Assembly (NCBI GenBank): GCA_910584195.1
Contig: CAJTYV010000008.1
Coordinates: 54,544 to 118,543 of the forward strand
Length of the DNA: 64,000 nucleotides
Reading direction: 5' to 3'
Origin: an uncultured Ruminococcus sp.
Lineage (GTDB): Bacteria > Bacillota > Clostridia > Oscillospirales > Ruminococcaceae
Numbering within the stretch: position 1 is the first letter of the stretch; each line of letters begins with the position of its first letter. This document shows, one piece after another, positions 1 to 9,004 of the stretch. Under the pieces are notes generated by a model. It had not been told where the DNA came from, did no database searches, and worked only from the letters and a program-made list of their open reading frames with translations. The position numbers and the translations under genes are program-made.

Positions 1-182
1 TAAAGTTCGCTTGAATAAAATCAACAAGATTCCTCAGTAATTCGATGAAAATTGACAGCTTTTCAGCCTTGAAAAACTTCACCTGATGGGTGAAAAATTT
101 TTAAAGCGAAGAATCATCAATTTTATACTAATAATAGGCAATAATTTCCTATTGGAGCAAGTTGAGTTTTGCGGAATCAGGT
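1..182 (+). mobile_element. MITE copy 1 (left end outside window)
   Basis: This 182-base stretch recurs identically, as far as I can compare by eye, at 1745-1926. The second copy shows the full element, so the left terminal inverted repeat of this one lies upstream of the window. The right end has the inverted repeat GCGGAATCAGGT. Inside is a hairpin (TTCACC..GGTGAA near 79-95). There is no room for a transposase, so it is a non-autonomous element. Its right end carries GGAG four bases before a TTG at 162 that is open into the flanking gene. Confidence 0.8.
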
Positions 183-1046
183 TATAATAAAACAGAAAAC
201 AGATACGAACCTTTATATCTCAGCTATAGAAATGATAAGGTTGAAGTATCAACTGAAAGAGCATTGGGAACGAGATTTAAGCTTGAAAATATTGTTGATG
301 ATTGGAAGCGTTTTGGTTCAATATATACAGATGTTGTTGGATGGACGGATTACCCATACAATAAAGATAAAAATAGAGCTATGAAGAATTATGAAAATAA
401 TAAGTCTATTGGTATAAAAATAAATAACGATATTGATGCAGATATTACTATTAGAGATGTAACAGAAGGCAGTACAGAAGCGCTAAAACATTCCAATATA
501 ATATCTAAAGACAATTATAATTTGTTATATGCTCAATATGCAGGAAATTTTCCTAAAATGAAATTTTCAAATAGTAAGATGTCTCATGTTTGCTGTGAAA
601 TAATGGCGACATATAACGCGTTAGCCCTTGTTGGTGAATTTGATATTAATTATGATGGGACTGTCACAAATGATCTTGACGAATATTTTAAGCTTGCTTT
701 AGAGTTTGAAATTAACGACATTTATTTAGGTTTCATTAATTCATCTGGAAGTTGGGGCAGTGATCCAAAGGGCATTGAGGAATGTTTAAAATCATATAAT
801 TGTAATTATAAAGTTTTCAATAATGTAGATGATATGGATAAAGATTTAAGCAAATCAGTTTCAATGATAGTTTCATATAAGTTTAAAGTTCTTGGAATAC
901 ATACCTATTCTTGCTATTATGATGCTAGTTCAAATAAAATCTATTCAATCAACAGAGGAAGCGGCAACCTATATTTATGGGAAAACAATTCTATACAAGA
1001 GTGTATATCAGATAAAAATTTTTCTGTGGGATATGTTTTACAATAA
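162..1046 (+). pseudogene. Probable 5'-truncated accessory protein, possibly papain-like cysteine peptidase fold
   Basis: The open frame starts at a TTG inside the MITE, so the first seven residues (MSFAESG) are encoded by the element and the native 5' end is missing or lies upstream. The native part begins after base 182. I do not recognise a family with certainty. Residues 135-165 contain SHVCCEIMATYNAL, which resembles the catalytic-Cys helix of papain-like or C39-like peptidases. A His at about 247 (IHTYSCYYD) and an Asn at about 264 could complete a Cys-His-Asn set. No signal peptide or membrane segment is visible. The gene is AT-rich and followed 21 bases later by another accessory gene. 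The peptidase idea is inference. Confidence 0.45.
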
Positions 1047-1067
1047 TGAAAGTGAGAGAACTATCAA

Positions 1068-2412
1068 ATGAAAAAGCATTTAAGATGGCTGTTGATGATT
1101 CCGTGTTTAATTTTGTTGCTGTTTCTTGTCAAGCCAATATACAGACGGACGCTAAATATATCAATTATCTGTAATAATACTAATCAAAGAACATATTATG
1201 ATGGTGAAAATTATTATTATCTCCAGGCAGATGGCATATATTTGAATTCGGATGAAGATAAAAAATTGATTTCCGTCTTTGATTGTATTCAGTTTTTGGT
1301 AAAAGAAAACAATATATATTGTTTGACAGTTGAATCAAATGTATGTCAAATGCGGATTTTTGATATCACTTCTTTACAAGAAATTGATACTATATATTTT
1401 TCTGAATCAGAAGGTCGTGTATATCTACTTGGGATCACAGATAAAACATTAATTTACTGCTATTACGATAAGGATATTAAAAAAATAAATATTGTATCCT
1501 ATGACATTTTAAGTAAGGTAAAGAAAAATGATTTATCTAAGAATTTTTTCGACACATCTGAGATCTTGTATTATACAGATGATGATTTATTTCTTGCAAG
1601 CTATAATTCCGGATCAATATTCTCGAAACAGAGTATAAATAAAATTGGCTTTAATTATAAAGTCTCTTCCGAAATATTCGGATTTGTAGGTTCAACTAAG
1701 TTATTGTATACAGATAACGTTAACCTATCTAATACCTGATTCCGTAAAGTTCGCTTGAATAAAATCAACAAGATTCCTCAGTAATTCGATGAAAATTGAC
1801 AGCTTTTCAGCCTTGAAAAACTTCACCTGATGGGTGAAAAATTTTTAAAGCGAAGAATCATCAATTTTATACTAATAATAGGCAATAATTTCCTATTGGA
1901 GCAAGTTGAGTTTTGCGGAATCAGGTAATATATATATTTATGACTTCTTAACTGACGAACTCGTCAAAAGTAACATTTCGGATAATTCAAAGATTTCAAA
2001 TTGTAAAATTCAACTTTCATATATTGATAAATCAATTGATACCTTTGCTTTGATTGGAAATAGTGCATCCCCCTTTATATTTGAAGGTGGAGATTTCAAT
2101 TTCTCAAATCAACTTAAATACCATAATCACGATGTTCTAACCATATTTGATTCAGGAAATGGTAATATAATGCAAGAAAAATCATTTAAAACCTTTGAAC
2201 GTATTCTTTATATTGATAATGAAAAAGTGATAACATATCGTAATGGAAAATACTTGTTTTATGATTTAGATAATTGGGATTTAATTCGCAAGTTATCGGC
2301 AGACGAAATCAAAAACGGCGGCTTCTATACCTTTGAGATCTGCGGCGATTATATCTTCGTTTTTGATGATAATTCAGGTGAATTGCTAAATAAAATCAGT
2401 GTTATTGATTAA
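1068..2412 (+). pseudogene. Membrane-anchored beta-propeller-like protein split by a MITE
   Basis: The first part (1068-1733) starts with ATG after AAGTGAGAG and encodes an N-terminal membrane anchor (residues about 7-25), then a Tyr/Asp-rich region of short beta-strand-like repeats, as in six- or seven-bladed propellers. The frame hits a TGA two codons into the MITE at 1734. The remainder (1927-2412) continues in the same style (ENGKYLFYDLDNWD-like repeats). Removing the 193-base element plus one AAT duplication restores one uninterrupted frame (..LSN-IYIYDF..) of about 383 codons. The function is unknown. The downstream fragment could be translated separately from the MITE-borne TTG at 1906. 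Confidence 0.7.
1734..1926 (+). mobile_element. MITE copy 2, complete, with 3-bp target duplication
   Basis: The ends are ACCTGATTCCG at 1734 and CGGAATCAGGT ending at 1926, which are perfect inverted repeats. AAT flanks both sides (1731-1733 and 1927-1929), consistent with a 3-bp target duplication. The 193-base element has no coding capacity. It interrupts the gene at 1068-2412. Bases 1-182 are copy 1 of the same element. Confidence 0.85.
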
Positions 2413-2554
2413 TATGTGTTGAACCTTTCACTTTAAACTATGCCACTACACTTAGTCTATTGGCACACCTGATTTCCGTTCCACATAAGTCGTTATCGGA
2501 ATTATGGAGCATATCATAACAGGCAGATACCCCAAAGGCACACACTAACCGTAA

Positions 2555-2590
2555 GCGTTCTCTCTGAGCTTTCAGAGAGGGCGCTTTTTT
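2555..2590 (+). terminator. Rho-independent terminator
   Basis: A GCGTTCTCTCTGA / TCAGAGAGGGCGC stem is followed by six T. It lies about 140 bases past the accessory gene ending at 2412 and close to the left edge of the mobilizable element. Nothing else is evident in 2413-2656. Confidence 0.6.
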
Positions 2591-2656
2591 CATCGATTAG
2601 TTTTTCCGCTCCGCAAGGGTGGACGGCTCTGAGGGATGTTTCCGTTCGCCAGACGG

Positions 2657-3250
2657 TCAAGCTGAGGTCGGCTCGGTTATAACGTAACGGATTTCATATT
2701 CACGCACACGGCGGTAAAAGGTATTTGACGACATATCCATTTTTCGCATAAAATCGCGCCCCGTGATGTTCTTCGCTCTCCATTCCCCATAGAGTTTTCC
2801 GAATTTCTCCCAGTCAATCGGAATGGGCTTTCTGCCTGTATATTTGCCCTGCATTTTAGCGATTTCAATGCCCTCACGCTGTCGGAGTTTCAGCTGTTCT
2901 CTTTCAAGTTGTGACAGAGCTGCAAACACAGTCAACATAGATTTCCCCGTAGGTGTATCGGTGTCGATATTTTCTTTGTGGCTGATGAGTGTAACACCTT
3001 TTTCATTAAGGGTGTCAATGATATTCAGCAAATCTTTTGTAGAACGTCCTAAACGGCTGATGCTCTCCACATAGAGCGTATCGCCCTCACGCACATAGTC
3101 AAGCATAGCTTTGAGCTGCGGACGGTCTTTTTTAGCACCTGAAATCTTTTCGGAGAAGATTCGTGCTACCTGATAGTCGCACATGATCTTCTGCTGTCTT
3201 GCGGTTTCCTGTTGTTCTGTTGAAACACGGATATATCCTATTTTGCTCAT
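2657..3250 (-). CDS. Small serine recombinase (resolvase/invertase)
   Basis: This 197-residue protein has the resolvase N-terminal domain: YIRVSTEQQ holds the catalytic Ser (about residue 10). It also has SRLGRS and a C-terminal helix-turn-helix region (about 145-185). The family cuts and rejoins DNA through a phosphoserine link. Here it probably resolves or inverts element DNA or keeps a circular intermediate monomeric. AAAGGA precedes the ATG, and the relaxase gene ends 15 bases upstream, so mobC, relaxase and resolvase form one leftward operon. Confidence 0.9.
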   Translation of the reverse strand: MSKIGYIRVSTEQQETARQQKIMCDYQVARIFSEKISGAKKDRPQLKAMLDYVREGDTLYVESISRLGRSTKDLLNIIDTLNEKGVTLISHKENIDTDTPTGKSMLTVFAALSQLEREQLKLRQREGIEIAKMQGKYTGRKPIPIDWEKFGKLYGEWRAKNITGRDFMRKMDMSSNTFYRRVREYEIRYVITEPTSA

Positions 3251-3265
3251 AAAAATTTATCCTTT

Positions 3266-4954
3266 CTATTCAAGTTCATTTTTCTTTTTCTGCTGAGAAA
3301 GCTTTCTCTCTTGGCACTGCCTGTTGCGTTCCTGCTGTTCTTGGTTTTCAAGATACCTCCGCACCTGTCGGCTGTACTGCGATGCCGCTGCCTGCTTTCT
3401 GAGAAAAGCATTATGTTCGGGAACAAGAGCGTTGTATTTTTCTTTCAGCTCTAATGACAGAGCCTGCAACTCGCTCCGCTTAGGTGCTTTGCCGTCGATG
3501 TAATAAGCCTTGATATTCTCATTGATATACTTGACGGCTTCTTCATACTTGTCGATAGCGGCAGCATTTTTCTTTTTGAAATGCTTTTGCATAAGGGCAG
3601 AACGCTCCTGATACTCTTTGTATGTAGCATAATTCTGAGAATGCTGTATCATCATATTGATGAGCTTTTCAATCGGATTGATCTTGGCGTTCAGCTCGGC
3701 AAGCTCGTCCGTGTGGTCATCAGGGTGCTTGAAATTCCAGAAGAAGCCCTTGAGATCGTCAAGCGATGTGATTCCGCCAGCTTCAAGGTCAGCGATCATC
3801 TTGTCGCAATCACGCATACCCCTAATCTCTGCCCATACATCTTCTTTCTTTTCAGGTGCTTTACTTTCCGTAGGTGTGGGCTGTGGTGTCGGGGTAGGCA
3901 GTTCAGGCTTCGGCTCAGTGGGTTTGGTAGCAGTTGCGTTAAGCATATCAAGCTGTGCCTGCCGTCTTGCCCGACGGGCTGCAAAGAACTTCTCAACCTG
4001 TTCCGCCGCAGCTTTTCTCTTTGCGTTTTCACTTGTTTCGGTGATAGTTTCAGGCTCGGCAGATTGTTTCGGCTTTGTCGGTGCTGTGACTGTCTGTGTC
4101 GGCTTCGGCTCAGGTTTGGGAACAACAGGTTTCGGCGGTTCGATAAGCATATCGGGAGTCACATTCTCCGCTGACAGCTTTTCCTGTATCTCTGCTATTT
4201 GCTCGGTGATGCTTTCGACGGTGAATCCCTCGCCCAGCGTTTCGGCTCTTGTAAACCTCTGCTGACCGTCACCAGATAGCTTGAATTTCAGCTTGTACTT
4301 GTTCTGCGGAGTGTAAACATACTCGATGCCGCTGGCGGTGCAGTGGCGAAGAAAATCTGCAAAGTCACGACTGTAAAGCATGACCTCTGCAATACGAACA
4401 CGGAGCTTTTCTTTCCACGACTTGCCCTCTTTCTGCATTTCATTCTCGTAATGTGATACACCCTTACCAATCGGCTCGATAACAGATATGCCGTGTTCGG
4501 TGCATATCTCGTCCGATATTTGCCGTAACTCTGCCCACGCACGTTCATTCTTTTTTCCCTGATTATGCTCGGTGGTAAAACTCAATCCATTATACAGATT
4601 AGTGTTATTGAAAATCACATGAAGGTGCATATGCTGTTTGTCCGTATGAACTGCAAGCACATACTGATAATCGCCTTTGAGATAACGGTCGCACAATTTC
4701 TCTCCGATCTGCATAGCCTGTTCAGGTGTAACTTCATCGGGTGCAAAGCTTTGAATTATGTGGTAGGCAAGGATTTTTGTTCGCCCGGTTCCTGTGTCTC
4801 GGACAGCTCGGAAGTCCTCGCTTGCTCCTGCGCTGTCGGCTCGGCAAGCATAAGAGCTGACATATAAACCGTTGACGGTCTTATCTCCGTCTGTGATGTA
4901 AGCGATTGCCGCACCGACTGTTGCTTTGATGCTATGGATAGAAGTAACCGCCAA
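3266..4954 (-). CDS. MobA/MobP-type relaxase
   Basis: This 562-residue relaxase/mobilization nuclease has the usual start MAVTSIHSIK and a metal-binding three-His motif HMHLHV at about residue 110. The Tyr nucleophile region is at the N-terminus (AIAYITDG). A proline/threonine/lysine-rich linker lies at about 275-375, followed by a charged, coiled-coil C-terminal half. It would nick oriT and pilot the strand during mobilization. The start is TTG at 4954, chosen because AAAGGAG lies nine bases upstream and the N-terminus then matches the family. It overlaps the end of mobC by 199 bases in another frame, which is common for mobCA pairs. Confidence 0.9.
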   Translation of the reverse strand: MAVTSIHSIKATVGAAIAYITDGDKTVNGLYVSSYACRADSAGASEDFRAVRDTGTGRTKILAYHIIQSFAPDEVTPEQAMQIGEKLCDRYLKGDYQYVLAVHTDKQHMHLHVIFNNTNLYNGLSFTTEHNQGKKNERAWAELRQISDEICTEHGISVIEPIGKGVSHYENEMQKEGKSWKEKLRVRIAEVMLYSRDFADFLRHCTASGIEYVYTPQNKYKLKFKLSGDGQQRFTRAETLGEGFTVESITEQIAEIQEKLSAENVTPDMLIEPPKPVVPKPEPKPTQTVTAPTKPKQSAEPETITETSENAKRKAAAEQVEKFFAARRARRQAQLDMLNATATKPTEPKPELPTPTPQPTPTESKAPEKKEDVWAEIRGMRDCDKMIADLEAGGITSLDDLKGFFWNFKHPDDHTDELAELNAKINPIEKLINMMIQHSQNYATYKEYQERSALMQKHFKKKNAAAIDKYEEAVKYINENIKAYYIDGKAPKRSELQALSLELKEKYNALVPEHNAFLRKQAAASQYSRQVRRYLENQEQQERNRQCQERKLSQQKKKNELE

Positions 4955-5427
4955 ATCTCACCGACTCCTTTCTTGATCTCGGTCATATCTTCGGCATAAA
5001 AGTTGCCTGTGCTGTGAAGCCGTACCGCTATCTGATTGATGTTTGCGCCGATACGTTTCATCAGGCGATTTGTTTTAGAAATATCGGTGCTGTCGGGAGT
5101 GAGATCAACCCTTGCACGAACGCAGTCACGGATATACTCGGTCTTGTTCTTGTATCCGTACTGCTCACACTTCGCAAGTATGTCCTGCATTTCGGATTCC
5201 GTGAATCTCACGTTAAGGGTGTAAGACTTCTTCTCTTTCCTACGTTTCAGGTACTTTCGTTCATCGTTTGTAAGCTCGTCCTCGGACTTGTGTGCAAGGG
5301 TATCGTCAAGCTCAGACTGCACCTCTTTGTCCAGAGCATTATTGATAGCTCCTTCGTAAGTCATACCCTCGAACTCCATAACCTTGCGCTTGGGCGGTCT
5401 GCCACGTTTCTTTTTCTCCGTGTTCAT
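4756..5427 (-). CDS. mobC: MobC-like relaxosome accessory protein
   Basis: The 223-residue basic protein begins with a Lys/Arg tract (KKKRGRPPKRK). It then has a ribbon-helix-helix-like region (SYTLNVRFTESEMQDIL, about 72-110) and a MobC C-terminal core (NRLMKRIGANINQIAVRLHS). MobC proteins bind oriT and recruit the relaxase. It is the first gene of the leftward mobC-relaxase-resolvase operon, and the candidate oriT lies immediately upstream. The last ~65 residues overlap the relaxase gene and look poorly constrained. Confidence 0.85.
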   Translation of the reverse strand: MNTEKKKRGRPPKRKVMEFEGMTYEGAINNALDKEVQSELDDTLAHKSEDELTNDERKYLKRRKEKKSYTLNVRFTESEMQDILAKCEQYGYKNKTEYIRDCVRARVDLTPDSTDISKTNRLMKRIGANINQIAVRLHSTGNFYAEDMTEIKKGVGEIWRLLLSIASKQQSVRQSLTSQTEIRPSTVYMSALMLAEPTAQEQARTSELSETQEPGEQKSLPTT

Positions 5428-5946
5428 GGTGGTGTCTCCTTTATTTTTATTTCGGCGTTAGCCGATTTTTTCAAAGGTCTTAGGGAATGTGTCCCTAACA
5501 AGCATTTTGTATTTTCGTCCGTTTGCGGCGCAAAATACAATGCTTGTTATTTTTGTTGCGCTATGGCGCATTTTTTCTCGCCTGAGCGTTTCTCTCTGCT
5601 CAGGCTTTCGATGCTCCGTCAGCGAATTTGGAGCTATGCGACTTCAATTTCCGCCGCTTAGGTCGGCGGTCATTCTCGCTCACGCTCCTGCGTGATGCCC
5701 TCAATTATCATCGGTGTCAATATTCTAAACTGGCTCGGCGCAGTTTCAGCGCAATGAGGGCGGCAATCCGGTGAAAAGTTTGCCGTTTAAATTTTCCCCA
5801 TAACAACTTGACGAACTCGAAAACTCTAATGGCGCACAAAGTTCATGCGCCCTGCGAATAGACAGATAGCTCCGAAATTTGCTATAATATTATCGTGGGA
5901 TAAAATCATATCCTGCGATACTCAAAATTGAAACGAGGTGATGCGA
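5428..5946. other. Gene-free region with oriT-like inverted repeats
   Basis: The region lies between divergent mobC and the rightward genes. Three inverted repeats sit in a row. The first is TAGGGA/TCCCTA (5481-5497). The second is a large AACAAGCATT..GTATTTT / AAAATAC..AATGCTTGTT pair (5497-5548). The third is TGCGC/GCGCA followed by T-rich sequence (5557-5576). The position next to mobC and the hairpin pattern fit an origin of transfer. A TATAAT at 5882-5887 may serve the gene at 5947. No real gene is seen here. Confidence 0.5.
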
Positions 5947-6354
5947 ATGAGTAAGAAAGCTATGAGTGAGGTCACTGACAACTCTGCTGATACCGTCATG
6001 GACGGAGTGCTATCTGAAAATCAGGCAAAGCTCAACAAGCTGAACAGTTCTATTCAGGCAGCCTATGAGCGCCGCCGTAAGATTATTACGGACAGCAAAC
6101 TCTACACCTACGATAAGCACTCACAGCTTTACGGTGGTGCTGAGGGGCAGGCACTTCTCGATGCTGTGACTGCGGAGCATACGCTGATCAGCAAGCTGAC
6201 CGAAAGCGGAATGTCCTACGCTGACATTGAGGGGCTGGTCGATAGCTCTGACGGTGCATACAGCAAGTCGAGCGATGCTGCCGACAGTGACTCTGCCAAT
6301 GATGAATTTGTCGGACAGACTTCTTTCTTCGGAGATAATTCCTACAAGGATTAA
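5947..6354 (+). CDS. Hypothetical protein of mobilizable element
   Basis: This 135-residue acidic protein has no membrane segment. An upstream in-frame GTG exists at 5938, but the ATG at 5947 has AGGTGA at the right distance. A helical region (LNKLNSSIQAAYERRRK) is followed by an Asp/Ser-rich C-terminus. I do not recognise a function. It is transcribed toward tnpW and the serine recombinase, so an accessory role in element maintenance or excision is plausible by position only. Confidence 0.6.
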   Translation: MSKKAMSEVTDNSADTVMDGVLSENQAKLNKLNSSIQAAYERRRKIITDSKLYTYDKHSQLYGGAEGQALLDAVTAEHTLISKLTESGMSYADIEGLVDSSDGAYSKSSDAADSDSANDEFVGQTSFFGDNSYKD

Positions 6355-6496
6355 CATATTTCCGACAACAAAACGATAGCTGTAAGGGGCGGCAGCAATG
6401 CCGTTCCACACGGCTGTATATGAGGGCAGAGAGATAAAGCGAAACCCTCAAACCTAAAAGCATAGAAACAGACAAGCTAAAGGAGAAAAATTCGCT

Positions 6497-6679
6497 ATGA
6501 ATGAAACAAAAGCAACCGTGTCCGAGTACCATATCGGGCATACGATCTACAGAGTGAAAACCGTCTTTAACCCAGCTTTTCGGCAAAGCCTGAGCGACAT
6601 ACTTGCAAGGCTCATCACGGCTGACTGTGAGAAAATGCTCGGTGAATCCGGACAAGAACAGGACAAGCAGGCTGTTTGA
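6497..6679 (+). CDS. tnpW: TnpW-like transposon protein
   Basis: The 60-residue protein resembles the small TnpW proteins found beside large serine recombinases in Clostridial mobilizable transposons (TVSEYHIGHTIYRVKTVF, then a helical LITADCEKML). The exact role of the family is unknown. AAAGGAG precedes the ATG by about 11 bases. The recombinase follows within 90 bases, and the gene pair is typical of such elements. Confidence 0.7.
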   Translation: MNETKATVSEYHIGHTIYRVKTVFNPAFRQSLSDILARLITADCEKMLGESGQEQDKQAV

Positions 6680-6766
6680 TTTTGGAATATCGGCGCATTG
6701 AAAAAAGAAACAAGGTGCGCTATAATGATAATAGCTTGCTGTATCCTGTCGGAAAGTGAGGTTAAT

Positions 6767-7785
6767 ATGACAGACAAGATAACAGCTTTATACTGCCGTC
6801 TTTCGCAGGACGATATGTTGGACGGCGAGAGCAACAGTATTACCAACCAGAAAGCTATCCTCCAGAAATTCGCTGAGGATAACGGCTTTCCAAATCCGAC
6901 TTTCTATGTCGATGACGGAGTGAGTGGTACGACTTGGGAGCGTGAGGGCTTCAAAGCGATGATGGCTGACATTGAGGACGGCAAGGTCACTACGGTCATA
7001 ACAAAGGATTTGAGCCGATTAGGTCGTGACTACCTGAAAACAGGTGAGCTGATCGAAATGGTTTTCCCCGACTACGATGTGAGATATATCGCCGTAAACG
7101 ATAATGTTGATACAGCGAAATCCGAGAATGAACTGCTTGCGTTCAAAAATATTTTTAATGACTGGTATGCCCGTGACTGCTCAAAGAAAATTCGTGCCGT
7201 GTTCAGGGCTAAAGGTCAATCGGGCAAGCACCTGTGTCCTCCTGTGTACGGCTACAAAAAGTCCGATACAGACAAGAACCTGTGGGTAATTGATGAGCCT
7301 GCCGCTGAGGTAGTACGCAAGATTTTCAAGCTCTGTATTGACGGCTACGGTCCGGTGCAGATTGCAAGGATTTTGACGGAGCAAGGTATCCCTACGCCGA
7401 CTGTCTACGCATTGTCGCAAGGTCGTGACAACGGCAGACATAACGCTAAAACATACCGCTGGGGAGCAAACACAATTGCCCATATTCTTGAACGCTATGA
7501 ATACTGCGGACACACGGTCAATTTCCGCACAAAGATGAAGTCTTACAAGATTCACAAAATCGTCTACAACCCGCAGGACGAGTGGCAGATCTTCGAGAAT
7601 ACGCAAGAACCCATCATCACGCAGCAGACCTTTGACTTGGTGCAGGAGCTTCGCAAACACAAGCGCAGACCGCAACGCTCTGAGGTAGTCAATCCGTTCG
7701 CAGGAATGGTTTACTGTGCCGACTGCGGAGAGAAGATGTATCTGAGCCGCCGCAAGAATGAACGCCCCGAACAGGAACACATGAG
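6767..7785 (+). pseudogene. Large serine recombinase A, 3' truncated at the IS
   Basis: This is the N-terminal ~340 residues of a large serine recombinase. The resolvase domain has YCRLSQDD (catalytic Ser about residue 10) and SRLGRDYLKTGELIE. The recombinase domain follows (about 160-270), then the first half of a zinc ribbon (YCADCGEKM). The coding sequence stops at base 7785, where an IS3-family element begins, and the open frame runs on 24 codons into the IS. The start at 6767 is preferred over an upstream in-frame ATG because of the nearby AGTGAGG and the family N-terminus. The C-terminal coiled coil is missing, so it is probably inactive. Confidence 0.85.
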
Positions 7786-7863
7786 TGGATCGTCTATAAT
7801 AAATTGGACAGAAAAAATTAAGCCATGGTATAATAGAATAAAAAGGAAAAGGCGGTAAGAGAA

Positions 7864-8151
7864 ATGGCAGTAAAAACAAAGAATTACACAGAAGAATTCA
7901 AAAAGCAGATAGTGCAGCTAGCGAAAAGCGGCAGGTCAGCGAACTCGATAGCAAAAGATTATGGGATATCAAAATCCAGTGTGACAAAGTGGGTGAGAGA
8001 TTACAATAAATCCGGTTCATTCAAAGCGAAGGACAACAGAACTCCGGAAGAAAACGAGTTGATAGCGCTCAGAAAGCGAGTTAAAGAGCTTGAAATGGAG
8101 GCTGATATTTTAAAACAGGCAGCGCTGATAATGGCACGAAAGTCGAAATAA
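7864..8151 (+). CDS. IS3-family transposase OrfA
   Basis: The 95-residue protein has an N-terminal helix-turn-helix (EEFKKQIVQLAKSG..SIAKDYGISKSSVTKWV). A leucine-zipper segment follows (ENELIALRKRVKELEMEADIL, positions about 58-80). It binds IS ends and is normally extended into OrfB by a -1 frameshift. The ATG follows GGCGGTAAGAGA. Confidence 0.9.
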   Translation: MAVKTKNYTEEFKKQIVQLAKSGRSANSIAKDYGISKSSVTKWVRDYNKSGSFKAKDNRTPEENELIALRKRVKELEMEADILKQAALIMARKSK

Positions 8152-8186
8152 TCCTTGCAAACCGACATAAGTACAGTATCAGCGCA

Positions 8187-8975
8187 ATGTGCAGAAAACT
8201 CGGAGTTCCGAGGAGTCTTGTTTATTACAAGAAAAAGACGAGAAAAATAGACAGCGAACTTGAAAACGCTGTAATTGAAATCTTCAGAAAAAGCCGAAAT
8301 AATTACGGTTCAAGGAAGATAAAGATTGAACTTGCGAAGAGAAAAATCATTGCTTCAAAGAGGAGAATACGACGTATTATGGACAAATACGGGCTGGTAT
8401 CAAATTATACGATCAAACAGTTCAAGGTTCATAAAACATCATGCAACGAAGAGAAAATTAAGAATAAAGTTGGCCGAAAATTCAATAACAGAAAGCAGCT
8501 GGAAGTGGTAATAAGCGACCTTACATACGTCAGAGTAAGAGACAGATGGTGTTATATCTGCATTCTGATCGACCTGTTCAACCGTGAGATCATTGGATAT
8601 TCAGCAGGAGCCCGCAAAGACGCTCGTCTTGTGTATGACGCTTTTCTGAGCAGCAGCGTAAATCTTTCCAAAGTGCAGATATTTCATACCGACAGAGGAA
8701 ATGAATTTAAAAATCAGCTAATTGATGAGCTTATCGACGCCTTTGAAATTACAAGATCTCTAAGTCACAAGGGCTGTCCTTACGATAACGCTGTTGCCGA
8801 GGCAACTTACAAAATTTTCAAAACAGAATTTGTTATGAATAAATCCTTTGATTCTCTTGATCAGCTGAGATCTGAACTCGCTGATTATGTTCATTGGTTC
8901 AATAATTTTCGAATCCACGGCTCTCTCGGTTATCTTTCTCCAGTTCAGTTTAAATCCTTCTTTCCGGCTAAATAA
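8187..8975 (+). CDS. IS3-family transposase OrfB (DDE integrase core)
   Basis: The 262 residues carry the rve/DDE core: Asp in VISDLTYVRV, Asp in IFHTDRGNEF and Glu in AVAEATYKIF. The frame is open upstream of the listed ATG back through NRHKYSIS into the end of orfA. The functional product is therefore probably an OrfAB fusion made by a -1 shift within about 8131-8150. The catalytic residues are intact, so the IS may be active. Confidence 0.9.
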   Translation: MCRKLGVPRSLVYYKKKTRKIDSELENAVIEIFRKSRNNYGSRKIKIELAKRKIIASKRRIRRIMDKYGLVSNYTIKQFKVHKTSCNEEKIKNKVGRKFNNRKQLEVVISDLTYVRVRDRWCYICILIDLFNREIIGYSAGARKDARLVYDAFLSSSVNLSKVQIFHTDRGNEFKNQLIDELIDAFEITRSLSHKGCPYDNAVAEATYKIFKTEFVMNKSFDSLDQLRSELADYVHWFNNFRIHGSLGYLSPVQFKSFFPAK

Positions 8976-9004
8976 TTTTTGTCCTATTTTGAGTTGACAA
9001 TCCA

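Larger units (their letters stand above)
7786..9004 (+). mobile_element. IS3-family insertion sequence
   Basis: The 1219-base element begins TGGATCGTC and ends GACAATCCA, and the ends are imperfect inverted repeats (TGGATYGTC.. with a shared GGACARAAAAA stretch further in). It carries orfA and orfB. GAG lies on both sides (7783-7785 and 9005-9007), the 3-bp duplication size usual for IS3. The flanking recombinase pieces are not two halves of one gene. Confidence 0.85.

Noticed and set aside
3581..4265. Two long plus-strand open frames opposite the relaxase gene
   Set aside because: They are complementary shadows of the relaxase with no family features and no ribosome sites.
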